Positions 34,576 to 43,012 of a DNA stretch of 64,000 bases are shown here, in pieces. The stretch comes from an uncultured Bacteroidales bacterium (GTDB lineage Bacteria > Bacteroidota > Bacteroidia > Bacteroidales > UBA932): the NCBI GenBank assembly GCA_944326305.1, contig CALVDL010000005.1:62001-126000 (forward strand). The letters run 5' to 3'. The notes below the pieces were generated by a model, which was not told the origin of the DNA, did not search any database, and saw only the letters and a list, made by a program, of their open reading frames with translations. The translations under genes were made by a program, and so were the position numbers. How positions within the stretch are numbered: the first letter of the stretch is position 1; every line of letters begins with the position of its first letter.

Positions 34576-34583
34576 CAAAAGTA
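34576..34583 (-). promoter_or_regulatory. -7 box before the thioesterase gene
   Basis: The minus strand reads TACTTTTG, with a weak TTTC 20 nt upstream. It gives this gene and those downstream a promoter of their own inside the long operon. Confidence 0.5.
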
Positions 34584-34587
34584 GCAT

Positions 34588-35709
34588 TTAATTTTTGAAT
34601 TGAGAAATATTATGGAGAATCTCATAATCCTCGTCATTGTACAGGAGCCCGTCCATCACGCCCGGAAAAATCCTTGCTATCGCCACATACAGAAGCAAAA
34701 GCAGAACGGCGGCCGCCGCCACAGCAATCACTATGCGGATAATCTTATTTCTTGTATCCGCCTCATTTTCAGGCATCTTCAACTCTGGCACCGTAGTTGC
34801 CACCGTATCGTGCCCGGTTACTGTTCCGGTAGATGTCCCCTTCTCGGATGCAGACTCCGGCACGGCCTCATGCTCCTTCCCGGCCCCCGCCTCAAGTCCG
34901 CTCTCCTGTTCAATTCCCTGTACGGAATCAGGCCCGTCCGCGGCAGGTACGGTTTCTGCCCCGACGTTAATTTCCGGTTCAATGCCCGGAACAGGTCCCT
35001 GCATGGACACCTGTTCCGCTCCGGAAGACACCAGCAATGGCATATCCTTCAGTTCATCCATCTGTCCGTCGTCATCCTCATCCGTCATGTCACCTTCCGT
35101 CCCGCATTCTTCCGGCTGTCCCGGCTCCATGTCGGCGGGGATTTCCGGATGCGGGAGTTCATCCTCCACCACATGAACTTCTTCCGCAGGAACTTCCGCG
35201 GTCTCCCCGGGATGCCTGTCTTCCTCCTGTATGCCTATAATGCCGGACAGTCCGTCCAGCGCAGTGGAAAGCTCCTCCCTGGTCTCATCATGCGTCTTGA
35301 GCGAGACCGGTTCAAGACCGAACCCGGCAGGGTATATATCCAGATCCCCGTCGGATACAAAAAAGAAATTGTTCTCACGGGTAGCCCGCATCCTCCCGAG
35401 CCCGGGAAAGACAATGACCTTCTTCTTTTCGAGAACCTCCTTCATCCCCGACACGAAATCGGACACAGCAGCACTTGCCACTTCAGGACTGACCGCATTA
35501 ACCGAAGCGTACATTGACACCAGCAACCCGTCATCATCATGCCCCGGCCGGAAAGAAAGCCTGCGGTACGGAGGGGTAATCGTATACCCTTTATCGGTAA
35601 ACGAAGCCGGCACCATTTCCGCAATAAAAACGCCCAACCCCGGAAGTGTCACCCTGTCATGCTCCAGGACCAGCTCCCTTATCATCTTCGACAACAGATC
35701 TATATCCAT
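34588..35709 (-). CDS. HU-CCDC81 domain membrane protein
   Basis: A 373-residue protein. Two N-terminal HU-like domains are recognisable (residues 1-60: MIRELVLEHDRVTLPGLGVFIAEM..PPYRRLSFRPG; 65-130: LEKKKVIVFPGLGRMRATRENNFFFV), the CCDC81-like HU pair of Bacteroidetes. A long acidic Pro/Glu-rich linker (about 165-315) follows, then one TM helix at about 322-343 and a short tail. Relatives often end in a periplasmic SPOR domain; here it is missing. The family is thought to link DNA or the divisome with the envelope, but this is not established. First gene of the 35.7-29.5 kb operon. Confidence 0.82.
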   Translation of the reverse strand: MDIDLLSKMIRELVLEHDRVTLPGLGVFIAEMVPASFTDKGYTITPPYRRLSFRPGHDDDGLLVSMYASVNAVSPEVASAAVSDFVSGMKEVLEKKKVIVFPGLGRMRATRENNFFFVSDGDLDIYPAGFGLEPVSLKTHDETREELSTALDGLSGIIGIQEEDRHPGETAEVPAEEVHVVEDELPHPEIPADMEPGQPEECGTEGDMTDEDDDGQMDELKDMPLLVSSGAEQVSMQGPVPGIEPEINVGAETVPAADGPDSVQGIEQESGLEAGAGKEHEAVPESASEKGTSTGTVTGHDTVATTVPELKMPENEADTRNKIIRIVIAVAAAAVLLLLLYVAIARIFPGVMDGLLYNDEDYEILHNISQFKN

Positions 35710-35737
35710 ATCTGAACAACTATTTCTACTTCTTCGG

Positions 35738-35745
35738 CAAAGTTA
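35738..35745 (-). promoter_or_regulatory. -7 box for the HU-CCDC81 operon
   Basis: The minus strand reads TAACTTTG, fitting TAnnTTTG, 29 nt before the ATG at 35709. No clear -33 box. Confidence 0.5.
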
Positions 35746-35836
35746 ATACATATTAGAAGCTGTTTCGATTTTTTATGATATAAATTTCCTCCTGAAGGAG
35801 CATCAAAAGAATTTTCATTAAAAAATCTTCAAAAAA

Positions 35837-35867
35837 TTTGCAACGTCAGAAAAAAGCTGTATCTTTG
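35837..35867 (+). promoter_or_regulatory. tRNA-Asn promoter
   Basis: TTTG at 35837-35840 and TATCTTTG at 35860-35867 are separated by exactly 19 nt, a full match to the Bacteroidetes vegetative promoter. The tRNA begins 36 nt after the -7 box. Confidence 0.85.
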
Positions 35868-35903
35868 CAATCCCATTCGGGAAATATCCCGATAAAATAA
35901 AAT

Positions 35904-35977
35904 TCCTGAATAGCTCAGTTGGTTAGAGCATCTGACTGTTAATCAGAGGGTCCCAGGTTCAAGTCCTGGTTCAGGAG
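35904..35977 (+). tRNA. tRNA-Asn (GTT)
   Basis: A 74-nt cloverleaf. The acceptor stem TCCTGAA pairs with TTCAGGA at the 3' end. The anticodon stem TCTGA/TCAGA encloses loop CTGTTAA with anticodon GTT, and the T-arm contains GGTTCAAGTCC. The discriminator is G. CCA is not encoded (CAA follows). A terminator hairpin starts 14 nt downstream. Confidence 0.97.
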
Positions 35978-35990
35978 CAACTAAAAATCA

Positions 35991-36021
35991 AGCACTTGCA
36001 TGAAAATGCAGGTGCTTTTTT
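35991..36021 (+). terminator. Rho-independent terminator after tRNA-Asn
   Basis: The arms AGCACTTGCAT and ATGCAGGTGCT pair over 11 positions (one G-U) around a GAAA tetraloop, followed by six T. Confidence 0.9.
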
Positions 36022-36056
36022 GGTAACTGGATGTATATGAAGGTCTGTCGGTATAA

Positions 36057-36278
36057 CATAGATACCAGCCGCAGATAATCAACAAATATGTCCGAGTGAT
36101 AGATATTATGATGAGTTTACCCGACACGTTGTCTTTAATGAAGATAAACTCATTGAATTACGAGAAATTAAAAGGAGATAAGAAAGGACTGTCCTCTGTC
36201 AGAGTCAATGACCGGTACAGGATAGAATTTGAAGAATATACTGTGGATGGACCCGAATATGATAGCAAACAATCTTGA
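36057..36278 (+). pseudogene. HigB-like toxin remnant
   Basis: The open frame from 36057 to the TGA at 36278 carries the conserved C-terminal half of a HigB/RelE-type mRNA interferase: INSLNYEKLKGDKKGLSSVRVNDRYRIEFEEYT. An in-frame TAA at 36054-36056 removes the N-terminal half, and no good start exists except a GTG at 36096. The usual final strand is replaced by sequence that overlaps the antitoxin in another frame. It is therefore probably inactive at both ends. It sits just downstream of tRNA-Asn, a common integration neighbourhood. Related active toxins cleave mRNA on the ribosome. Confidence 0.7.
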
Positions 36279-36498
36279 GCCCTTCCGGCCTACACATCCC
36301 GGAGAAGTGCTGAAAGATGAGCTGGAGTATAGAGGAATCTCCCAGAAACAGCTGGCGACAGAAATGGGGATTTCATACACATTACTTAATGAGGTACTGA
36401 ACGGCAAAAGACAGGTAAATACAGAACTTGCATTGCTTGTTGAGGCTGCATTGGATATTCCTGCAGAATCACTGTTACAGATGCTGACAAGGTTTTGA
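36247..36498 (+). CDS. HigA-like antitoxin, shortened C-terminus
   Basis: The product is 83 residues from MDPNMIANNLEPF. It contains the HigA start PTHPGEVLKDELEYRGISQ and a complete HTH_3 domain (KQLATEMGISYTLLNEVLNGKRQVNTELALLVEAAL). The protein stops at LLQMLTRF, roughly 20-25 residues before the usual family end. The DNA-binding part seems intact, so it may survive as an orphan repressor. An alternative ATG at 36229 is in frame. It overlaps the toxin remnant by 32 nt. Confidence 0.75.
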   Translation: MDPNMIANNLEPFRPTHPGEVLKDELEYRGISQKQLATEMGISYTLLNEVLNGKRQVNTELALLVEAALDIPAESLLQMLTRF

Positions 36499-36603
36499 AA
36501 ATCCATATTTAGACACGCCCTCTTGCAGCAATGTGAGAGGGTTTCTTGTATATAGACGCATCTCAAAAAGTCAGAAATTACAATACTGATCTTGCATCCG
36601 GAA

Positions 36604-36648
36604 AAACGCCGTCCCCGGAAACTGCATCGTTTTCCGGGGACGGCGTTT
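36604..36648 (-). terminator. Terminator of the nadK-uppS-bamA-ompH operon
   Basis: Perfect 18-bp arms (AAACGCCGTCCCCGGAAA and its complement) around a 9-nt loop. T-rich flanks on both strands could make it bidirectional. It lies 20 nt beyond the ompH stop. Confidence 0.9.
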
Positions 36649-36667
36649 ATATCCAAATCATAAAAGG

Positions 36668-37237
36668 CTACTGCTGTGCAGCCTGTGCCTTTGCCTGAAG
36701 TTCTGCCTGGAGGGACTCCATTGTCCTGTCTGCAGGAATGTTAAGGGCCTCCCTTGCACTCTGGGTAAGATTCGTGCTCTGGCTCTCATCGATATACAGG
36801 AGCTGTGAAGAATCAAATACATAAATGAAACCCTGTGCCTTGGCAAGATTGGTGACAACTTCCTGAGCTTTCTGGTAGATAGGTCCCATCAGGGCATTCT
36901 GGAGCTGGCTGATATCCTGCTGGCTGGACTGCTCGAACTCCTGTATCCTTGTCTGGATACTCTGGATCTCACGCTCCTTGCTCTCCCTTACGGACTGGGT
37001 CCAGGTAGCCTGCTTCTCGCCGTACTCGGTATACTTGGCATTGAACTCTTCAATCATACTCTGATAAGTATCCTGAATCTCTTTCTGGGATGCATCCATC
37101 TGTACCCTTGCAGAATCCATTTCAGGCATGAGCTGAACAAGCTCATTAAAATTGACATGGGCGAATTTCGGGCCCTGTGCCATAGCTGCAACACCTATAA
37201 AAAGGGATGCTGCCGCAATTAAAGCGATTTTTTTCAT
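36668..37237 (-). CDS. OmpH/Skp-family periplasmic chaperone
   Basis: A 189-residue protein from MKKIALIAAASLFIG, with a signal peptide ending AAMAQ. The mature part is the Skp pattern: a short N-terminal strand (PKFAHVNFNELVQLMPEMDSA) and long charged helices (YTEYGEKQATWTQSVRESKEREIQS). It ends with a strand region (GFIYVFDSSQLLYID). Skp trimers hold unfolded outer-membrane proteins in the periplasm and deliver them to BamA, encoded immediately upstream. The ATG at 37237 is chosen over 37255 because the signal peptide begins there. Confidence 0.92.
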   Translation of the reverse strand: MKKIALIAAASLFIGVAAMAQGPKFAHVNFNELVQLMPEMDSARVQMDASQKEIQDTYQSMIEEFNAKYTEYGEKQATWTQSVRESKEREIQSIQTRIQEFEQSSQQDISQLQNALMGPIYQKAQEVVTNLAKAQGFIYVFDSSQLLYIDESQSTNLTQSAREALNIPADRTMESLQAELQAKAQAAQQ

Positions 37238-37271
37238 ATCCAAAAAATTTTTCATTATATAATTTTTCTTT

Positions 37272-39857
37272 CTAGAACTGCTGTCCTATCACAAAGTGGA
37301 ACTGGCTTCCACCATACTGGCTGTCATCGAATCCGTATCCCCAGTCAACTCCGAGAAGACCGATCATCGGCAGGAACACCCTCACACCGACACCGGCAGA
37401 CCTCTTTATCTGGAACGGATTGAAATCCTTTATGTCAGACCATGCGTTACCTCCCTCCAGGAACAACAGTGCGAATATCGTGGACTGCGGCTGCAGGACG
37501 ACAGGATAACGGAGCTCGACAGTAAACTTGTCATATACGTTACCGGCATACGCATAACCGTTGGCATATGGGGCATAGACCTGAGGAGTAAGGGAGTAGT
37601 TCTCGTAACCCCTCAAAGAAATGACCTCGGAACCGTAAGTATTGTAACCTGACATACCGTCACCTCCGAGGAGGAAGCCCTCGAACGGAGAATAGCCCCA
37701 GTTCCGGTTGTAGTAACCCAGATATCCGAACTGCGCACGCGCCATCAGGACAAGGTCACCTATCAGCTTGGTATATATAGAACCCTTGAATGACCACTTG
37801 TGGTACTCGATCCATTTGTACCTGTCCTCGGATGTCTGGAGGTTGTAGTCTATGTCACGCCAGCTCTTGACCCTTGTAGGATTGCCGTTCGCGTCGAGCA
37901 CACCCTTGTCCTTTTTCCTCAGGAGGGAATACGGAGGTGTAAGCTGTACAGAGAAAGAGAACTCCGATCCCTGGCGAGGATATATCTGCTGGTCGGTAGA
38001 TGTCCTGGAGAGGCTCAACGTGTAGCTGAGGTTGTGGGATATACCTGTATCGAACAGGAAGTTGTATGCCCAGTTCTGGAGGCGGTACGTCTGCCAGCTG
38101 AGCTGGTTGTACAGGACGAAATAGTTGTCAGGCCACTTGAGCCTGTTTCCGATTCCGGCGGCGACACCGTAAACTTCCATGAACTCGTCGTTGTTCAGGA
38201 TGTCGAGGGCAATATATGAATTGGTCTGCCTCGTGTAGTACAGTGATATGCTCAATGATGTAGGTTTCTTGCCGAACAGCCACGGCTCCATGAAGCTGGC
38301 GGAAAGGCTCGTATAATACGTACCGTTAGTCTGGAACCTTATCGCAAGATTCTGCGCATCGCCCAGCGGTACAGGACGCCACGCCGACTTGTCGAACATC
38401 CTGCGTGTAGAGAAGTTGTTGAAACTCAATCCGACAGTGGCCACAAAAGTGTTTCCTCCCCATCCTCCGGAAAGCTCAAGCTGGCTGGACGGCTTCTCCG
38501 TCACATTGTAGATGAGGTCCACAGTGTTGTCCGCCTGGTTCGGGATCATCGACCATCCTTTCGCAGGGTCGGCTATCGCTTCAGGGTCAAACTGCCCCAG
38601 AGATGCAATCTCCCTGATGGACCTTTCGAAATCGGTCTGGCTGAACAAATAGCCCGGACGGGTGAATATCTGGCGGCGCACGACCCTCTCGTTGGTAAGG
38701 TCATTGCCGTTGATGATGATATTGTTAAGGGTGGCAGGCTTGCCCTCCACGATACGCATCTCGACGTCTACCGAATCCCCTTCGACATTCAGCTCGACAG
38801 GCTGCAGGTTGAAGAAAAGATACCCGTTGTCCCTGTACAGCTTGGAAACGTCATACTCGTTCTGCTTGCCGCCGCCGAAAAGGCGCTTCTCCATGGTCAC
38901 AACGTCATATACGTCGCCCTTGTTGATCATCAGGATATTGTTCAGGTCATCCGAAGAATATACCGAGTTTCCGGTCCATGTGATGTCCCTGAAGAAATAC
39001 TGGCGGCCCTCGTCTATAGCGAAATCTATCTGCAGCCTGTTCGGCGCCACATAGTACATGGTATCCTTCAGTATCCTTGCGTCACGGTATCCGGCTTCGT
39101 TGAAAGCGCTTATGAGGTTACGCTTGTCGTTGTCGTATTCCTTTTCATTGAATTTCTTGGAACTGAAGAAGTTAAGGATGCGCATATCCTTGGTCTTCTT
39201 CATGGAGCGGGCCAGCTTTGCCTCCTTCACATGATCATTTCCTGAAAATGTGATTTTCTTGATCTTCACCTTCTGCCCGCGGTCAACGGCGAAATTCACC
39301 CTGATGGCGCTCTTGACCACAGTATCCCTCTTGGTCTGCACATCTACCTTTGTCAGAAGGAAGCCTTTTTCTTTATAATACCTTATTATAATATCGGATG
39401 CAGTCTTGGCCACATAGTCGGAAAATGCGCCCCCGCGCTTCAGGTTTAGACGTTCAAGCAGCTCCTTCTGCTCCCCCGTCTTGACTCCCGAGAATGTCCA
39501 TCTCGAAACCCTCGGGCGCTCCGTTATTGATATTTTGAAAAACGCCGTATCCGTAGCAGGTGCTATGGAATCGATGACCATCGCCACATCCTCGAAATAG
39601 CGCTGCAGCCAGAGCCTGTTCACTATCGATGACATATCCTCGCCCGGGACCGTAACTTCCATTCCCTTCTGAAGACCTGTAAGCTGGATTATCTGCTTGT
39701 CACTGAAATAATGGTTACCCTCAACCGAGACACCACCGACCTTGTATTTCTTCGGATTGTTGTAGTCTACAACAATACCGTCTCCTCCATTCTGGGCAAG
39801 CGCGGGGAAAGAAAGGACCGCCAGAATAAGAAGGATGCCTATCCGCTTAACTCTCAT
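37272..39857 (-). CDS. bamA: Outer membrane protein assembly factor BamA
   Basis: An 861-residue protein with signal peptide MRVKRIGILLILAVLSFPALAQ and five POTRA repeats over about 30-450 (for example VGGVSVEGNHYFSDKQIIQLTGLQKG and TLNNIIINGNDLTNERVVRRQI). A 16-stranded barrel follows, with LSGGWGGNTFVATVGLSFNNF and the lid-lock loop region FLLGGDGMSGY..SLRGYEN (VRGF/Y equivalent). The end FHFVIGQQF is the typical terminal aromatic signal. It inserts barrel proteins into the outer membrane. It lies in an operon with uppS upstream and ompH downstream. Confidence 0.96.
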   Translation of the reverse strand: MRVKRIGILLILAVLSFPALAQNGGDGIVVDYNNPKKYKVGGVSVEGNHYFSDKQIIQLTGLQKGMEVTVPGEDMSSIVNRLWLQRYFEDVAMVIDSIAPATDTAFFKISITERPRVSRWTFSGVKTGEQKELLERLNLKRGGAFSDYVAKTASDIIIRYYKEKGFLLTKVDVQTKRDTVVKSAIRVNFAVDRGQKVKIKKITFSGNDHVKEAKLARSMKKTKDMRILNFFSSKKFNEKEYDNDKRNLISAFNEAGYRDARILKDTMYYVAPNRLQIDFAIDEGRQYFFRDITWTGNSVYSSDDLNNILMINKGDVYDVVTMEKRLFGGGKQNEYDVSKLYRDNGYLFFNLQPVELNVEGDSVDVEMRIVEGKPATLNNIIINGNDLTNERVVRRQIFTRPGYLFSQTDFERSIREIASLGQFDPEAIADPAKGWSMIPNQADNTVDLIYNVTEKPSSQLELSGGWGGNTFVATVGLSFNNFSTRRMFDKSAWRPVPLGDAQNLAIRFQTNGTYYTSLSASFMEPWLFGKKPTSLSISLYYTRQTNSYIALDILNNDEFMEVYGVAAGIGNRLKWPDNYFVLYNQLSWQTYRLQNWAYNFLFDTGISHNLSYTLSLSRTSTDQQIYPRQGSEFSFSVQLTPPYSLLRKKDKGVLDANGNPTRVKSWRDIDYNLQTSEDRYKWIEYHKWSFKGSIYTKLIGDLVLMARAQFGYLGYYNRNWGYSPFEGFLLGGDGMSGYNTYGSEVISLRGYENYSLTPQVYAPYANGYAYAGNVYDKFTVELRYPVVLQPQSTIFALLFLEGGNAWSDIKDFNPFQIKRSAGVGVRVFLPMIGLLGVDWGYGFDDSQYGGSQFHFVIGQQF

Positions 39858-39918
39858 CGTTAATTACAGCTATTAAAATTACAGCCTTTAAACATAATAA
39901 ACGTGCAAATATAGTGAA

Positions 39919-40641
39919 TTATTTGACTTTTCCATAACGTCGGTCCCGTTTTGCGTACTCCGCAAGCGCCGCATCGAACTCCGCAGCCTTGAAATCAGGC
40001 CATAGCGTATCAGTGAAATACATTTCAGAATATGCACACTGCCACAGCAGGTAATTGCTGATCCTGAGCTCACCGGATGTCCTGATAATCAGGTCCGGAT
40101 CAGGTATCCCTCCTGTCGAGAGGTACCGGCTGAACCCTCCGGCGTCCATATCCCGGACCGCCTGCGCTGCGGACGGGTCCGCGGCAGCCTCAAGCGCGAG
40201 ACGCTTTGCTGCCTGGAGAATATCCCAGCGGCCACTGTAACTGAGGAAGATCACGAGGTTCAGGTTCGTATATCCGGCGGTAAGCCCCATACACTCGTCT
40301 ATCTCTGCATTGAGGCTGTCGTCGAGACGGGACCTGTTGCCCAGCACGATGAACTTTATCCCGTTTTTCTGGAAGGTCGGGAGCTCGTTTACCATAGCTT
40401 TGACCATCAGCCCCATAAGAGACCTGACCTCATCCTCCGGCCTGTTCCAGTTCTCCTCGGAAAAGGCGAACAGTGACAGATACTTTACACCTTTCCTTAT
40501 GGCCTCCTCGGTGCACGCCCTCACACTCTCCACCCCCTCGACATGGCCGTAGAACCTCTCCTTCCCGCGTTCTTTCGCCCATCTTCCGTTCCCGTCCATT
40601 ATTATCGAGACATGGACCGGTATCTTGCTGTTTTCTTCCAT
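39919..40641 (-). CDS. uppS: Isoprenyl transferase (undecaprenyl diphosphate synthase)
   Basis: A 240-residue cis-prenyltransferase. The IPP-binding start IIMDGNGRWAKERGKER has catalytic Asp16, followed by GHVEGVESVRACTEEAIRKGVKYLSLFAFSEENWNRP and the C-terminal DLIIRTSGELRISNYLLWQCAYSEMYFTD. It makes the C55 lipid carrier for peptidoglycan and other glycans at the inner membrane. It starts 7 nt after nadK. Confidence 0.97.
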   Translation of the reverse strand: MEENSKIPVHVSIIMDGNGRWAKERGKERFYGHVEGVESVRACTEEAIRKGVKYLSLFAFSEENWNRPEDEVRSLMGLMVKAMVNELPTFQKNGIKFIVLGNRSRLDDSLNAEIDECMGLTAGYTNLNLVIFLSYSGRWDILQAAKRLALEAAADPSAAQAVRDMDAGGFSRYLSTGGIPDPDLIIRTSGELRISNYLLWQCAYSEMYFTDTLWPDFKAAEFDAALAEYAKRDRRYGKVK

Positions 40642-40648
40642 AATATTT

Positions 40649-41491
40649 CTACTGGTTATTTCCGTTCCTTATATCCTCGCCCCAGAAAAGCTTCCCGGTG
40701 AGGGCATTGATGAAGTTCGAGCCCTCCAGCCTGATGCGGTTCAGAGGGAAAGGCGCCCTGGAGATCCTGATGCTGGAGCCGGCCCCGATCTCAGCATTCC
40801 TGTTGTCAGCCGTAAAAAGCACCCTGCTGTCCCTGGAGACGAACCCTATCTCGATGACGGAGCTGTCCGGAACGACCAATGGCCTGACATTAAGGTTGTG
40901 AGGGGATATAGGAGATATTATGAGCACACTGGACTCAGGAAGCACAATCGGGCCGCCTACGCTCAGGGAATACGCCGTGGAGCCGGAACTTGTCGCGACA
41001 AGCAGCCCGTCCGACCAATAGACCGGCAGGCTGTTACCGTCTATGCTGACGGTTACCCCGAGGGTCGCCGCACCGGACCTGTGTACAGTAAATTCATTGA
41101 GTGCATACGGCCACGGAGCGATCTGTGGAGGAATCTCCCCCCGGATGAAACCGGCATGCAGCATTGTCCTTTTCTCCACCTCATATTCACCGGAAGCAAG
41201 AGCGCTGCAGATATCTTCAGGACTGTTTTCAGACAGGAATCCGAGACGTCCGAAATTGACGCCGAGGACAGGTATGCCGTCCATGCCCGCCACGGTCGCG
41301 GCAGACAGGAAAGTGCCGTCTCCCCCAACACTCAGGATCATCCCCGTACCGGGGACAATATCAGACGGACAACGGACAGGGTACAGGCTGTACCCGAGCG
41401 CACGGAGGCCCGTCTCAAGCCTTGTATACCTGATGTCGTCCAGAAACTTGCCGTCCCGGACAAATACCGCCAGTTTCTTGTCTGATGTCAT
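40649..41491 (-). CDS. nadK: NAD kinase
   Basis: The product is 280 residues from MTSDKKLAVFVRDGK. The GGDGTFL motif is at 56-62, with VNFGRLGFLS, NEFTVHR and the conserved YWSDGLLVATSSGSTAYSLSVGGPIV loop. It phosphorylates NAD to NADP using ATP or polyphosphate. The longer frame from 41548 is rejected because a -7 box lies at 41515-41522. First gene of the operon nadK-uppS-bamA-ompH, transcribed divergently from pdxJ. Confidence 0.96.
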   Translation of the reverse strand: MTSDKKLAVFVRDGKFLDDIRYTRLETGLRALGYSLYPVRCPSDIVPGTGMILSVGGDGTFLSAATVAGMDGIPVLGVNFGRLGFLSENSPEDICSALASGEYEVEKRTMLHAGFIRGEIPPQIAPWPYALNEFTVHRSGAATLGVTVSIDGNSLPVYWSDGLLVATSSGSTAYSLSVGGPIVLPESSVLIISPISPHNLNVRPLVVPDSSVIEIGFVSRDSRVLFTADNRNAEIGAGSSIRISRAPFPLNRIRLEGSNFINALTGKLFWGEDIRNGNNQ

Positions 41492-41514
41492 CGGATGGTT
41501 TATAATATGGGTGT

Positions 41515-41522
41515 CAAAAATA
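41515..41522 (-). promoter_or_regulatory. -7 box for the nadK operon
   Basis: The minus strand reads TATTTTTG, with TTTA 19 nt upstream. The start site would lie about 17 nt before the nadK ATG at 41491. Confidence 0.55.
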
Positions 41523-41564
41523 GAACTATTTTGCCAAACTTTAAACAATAATGGATAAATATGT

Positions 41565-41572
41565 TATTTTTG
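41565..41572 (+). promoter_or_regulatory. -7 box for pdxJ
   Basis: TATTTTTG fits TAnnTTTG. An in-frame ATG at 41561 overlaps this box, supporting the downstream start at 41591/41594. Confidence 0.5.
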
Positions 41573-41593
41573 CGGCTCAAAAACATTGGAATG

Positions 41594-42313
41594 ATGACAA
41601 GACTGAGCGTAAACATAAACAAAATCGCTACCCTGAGGAACTCCAGAGGGGGCAATATGCCGGATGTGCTGAAGGCAGCAGCCGACTGCGAGAGGTTCGG
41701 CGCCGAAGGCATCACAGTCCACCCGAGACCGGACGAACGGCACATAAGATATTCGGACGTGCGGGCGATAAGGCCCATAATCACCACGGAGCTGAATATC
41801 GAAGGGAACCCGATCCCGAAATTCATCGACCTTGTAAACGAGGTAAGGCCGGCACAGGTGACACTGGTCCCGGATGCTGAAGACGCGATCACATCGAATG
41901 CCGGATGGGACACGATAAAAAATCACGGATTTCTCTCTGAAGTCTGCAAAGAGTTCAAGAACAACGGGATACGCACCTCCATATTCATAGACCCCTCCCC
42001 TGTGATGGCAGAAGGGGCGGCCAAATGCGGCTGCGACCGGGTGGAGCTTTATACGGAATCCTATGCATCCGGATACAGGGCGGACAGGCAGGCGGCAATA
42101 GCCCCGTATATCAAGGCGGCCACAGCTGCAAAGGAGGCCGGGATAGGGCTCAATGCAGGACATGACCTCAACCTGGAGAACCTTGAATTCTTCATCAGGA
42201 CCATCCCATGGACGGACGAGGTGTCGATAGGGCATGCTATCATCTGCGACGCCCTGTACATGGGCCTCGAACAAACAATACGGGCATACCTGTCCAAGGT
42301 AAAGATTTTTTGA
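41594..42313 (+). CDS. pdxJ: Pyridoxine 5'-phosphate synthase
   Basis: A 239-residue TIM barrel beginning [20 protein letters not shown]. Conserved parts: [18 protein letters not shown] (His/Arg active-site loop), [60 protein letters not shown] and [11 protein letters not shown]. It condenses 1-deoxyxylulose 5-phosphate with 3-amino-2-oxopropyl phosphate to give pyridoxine 5'-phosphate (DXP-dependent vitamin B6 route). A second ATG sits directly upstream at 41591. Transcribed divergently from nadK. Confidence 0.97.
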   Translation: MTRLSVNINKIATLRNSRGGNMPDVLKAAADCERFGAEGITVHPRPDERHIRYSDVRAIRPIITTELNIEGNPIPKFIDLVNEVRPAQVTLVPDAEDAITSNAGWDTIKNHGFLSEVCKEFKNNGIRTSIFIDPSPVMAEGAAKCGCDRVELYTESYASGYRADRQAAIAPYIKAATAAKEAGIGLNAGHDLNLENLEFFIRTIPWTDEVSIGHAIICDALYMGLEQTIRAYLSKVKIF

Positions 42314-42314
42314 C

Positions 42315-42322
42315 TATATTTG
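42315..42322 (+). promoter_or_regulatory. -7 box before the second OmpH-like gene
   Basis: TATATTTG fits TAnnTTTG, 65 nt before the ATG at 42387. A perfect 9-bp hairpin (TTGCGGCTG/CAGCCGCAA, 42330-42350) would fall at the very start of the leader and could affect transcript stability. Confidence 0.5.
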
Positions 42323-42386
42323 TAAAATATTGCGGCTGCCTCAGCCGCAAACCGATCCGCAATAACAACGAAAACAACTTTTAATA

Positions 42387-43004
42387 ATGAAAAACGTATC
42401 TTTAATCCTCAGCATTGTCGCCATATTAGTGGCAGCGGCAACCGGAATAATCCTGCTCACATCTGACAAGGACAGCGCTACAGCAAGCACTTCGGAATCG
42501 ACTTCGGAGACCGCTGCGGCTGCGAAAGGGGACATAGTGTACATACAGCTCGACCGGATACTGCAGGAATATGACATGGCGAACGACCTGAGGTCAGTAG
42601 TGGAGACTAAAGTACAGAATATACAGGCGGAAGTGGACAGGAGGGGCAAAAAACTGGAGACCGATGTGAACGACTTCCAGGAAAAGCTCAACAAGGGCCT
42701 CATGACAAGGTCAGTCGCAGAGGTGCAGAGCGAGAAGCTCAGGCAGCAGGAAGCTGACTTCAACAATTACGCGAACCAGAAGCAGAACGAGATCATGGAA
42801 GAACAGACTGTCATGATGAACCAGCTCGCCGATGCAATAAAGACATTCCTCGACAAGTACAATGAGGACAAGAAATACGCGATGATACTCACGAACCAGG
42901 GAGGTGCGCCTGTAATCACTGCCGACACCACACTCGACATCACAGACGACGTCCTCATGAAGCTCAACGAGGAATACATCAAGAATAAGAACAAAAAAGA
43001 CTGA
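42387..43004 (+). CDS. OmpH/Skp-like protein, membrane-anchored paralog
   Basis: The 205-residue protein opens with MKNVSLILSIVAILVAAATGIILL and no signal-peptidase site is obvious, so it may stay anchored by this helix. A Ser/Thr-rich linker (25-45) precedes an OmpH domain: DIVYIQLDRILQEYDMANDLRSVVETKVQ, a long charged coiled coil, and KYAMILTNQGGAPVITADTTLDIT. It is a paralog of the ompH gene near bamA with a different N-terminus and no cleaved leader visible. It lies 8 nt before a glycosyltransferase gene. A chaperone-type role is inferred. Confidence 0.85.
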   Translation: MKNVSLILSIVAILVAAATGIILLTSDKDSATASTSESTSETAAAAKGDIVYIQLDRILQEYDMANDLRSVVETKVQNIQAEVDRRGKKLETDVNDFQEKLNKGLMTRSVAEVQSEKLRQQEADFNNYANQKQNEIMEEQTVMMNQLADAIKTFLDKYNEDKKYAMILTNQGGAPVITADTTLDITDDVLMKLNEEYIKNKNKKD

Positions 43005-43012
43005 GAGGAATC

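Noticed and set aside
35904..36498. Integrated element at tRNA-Asn
   Set aside because: No integrase, no repeat of the tRNA 3' end and only 0.5 kb before the ompH terminator; only a toxin-antitoxin remnant is supported.
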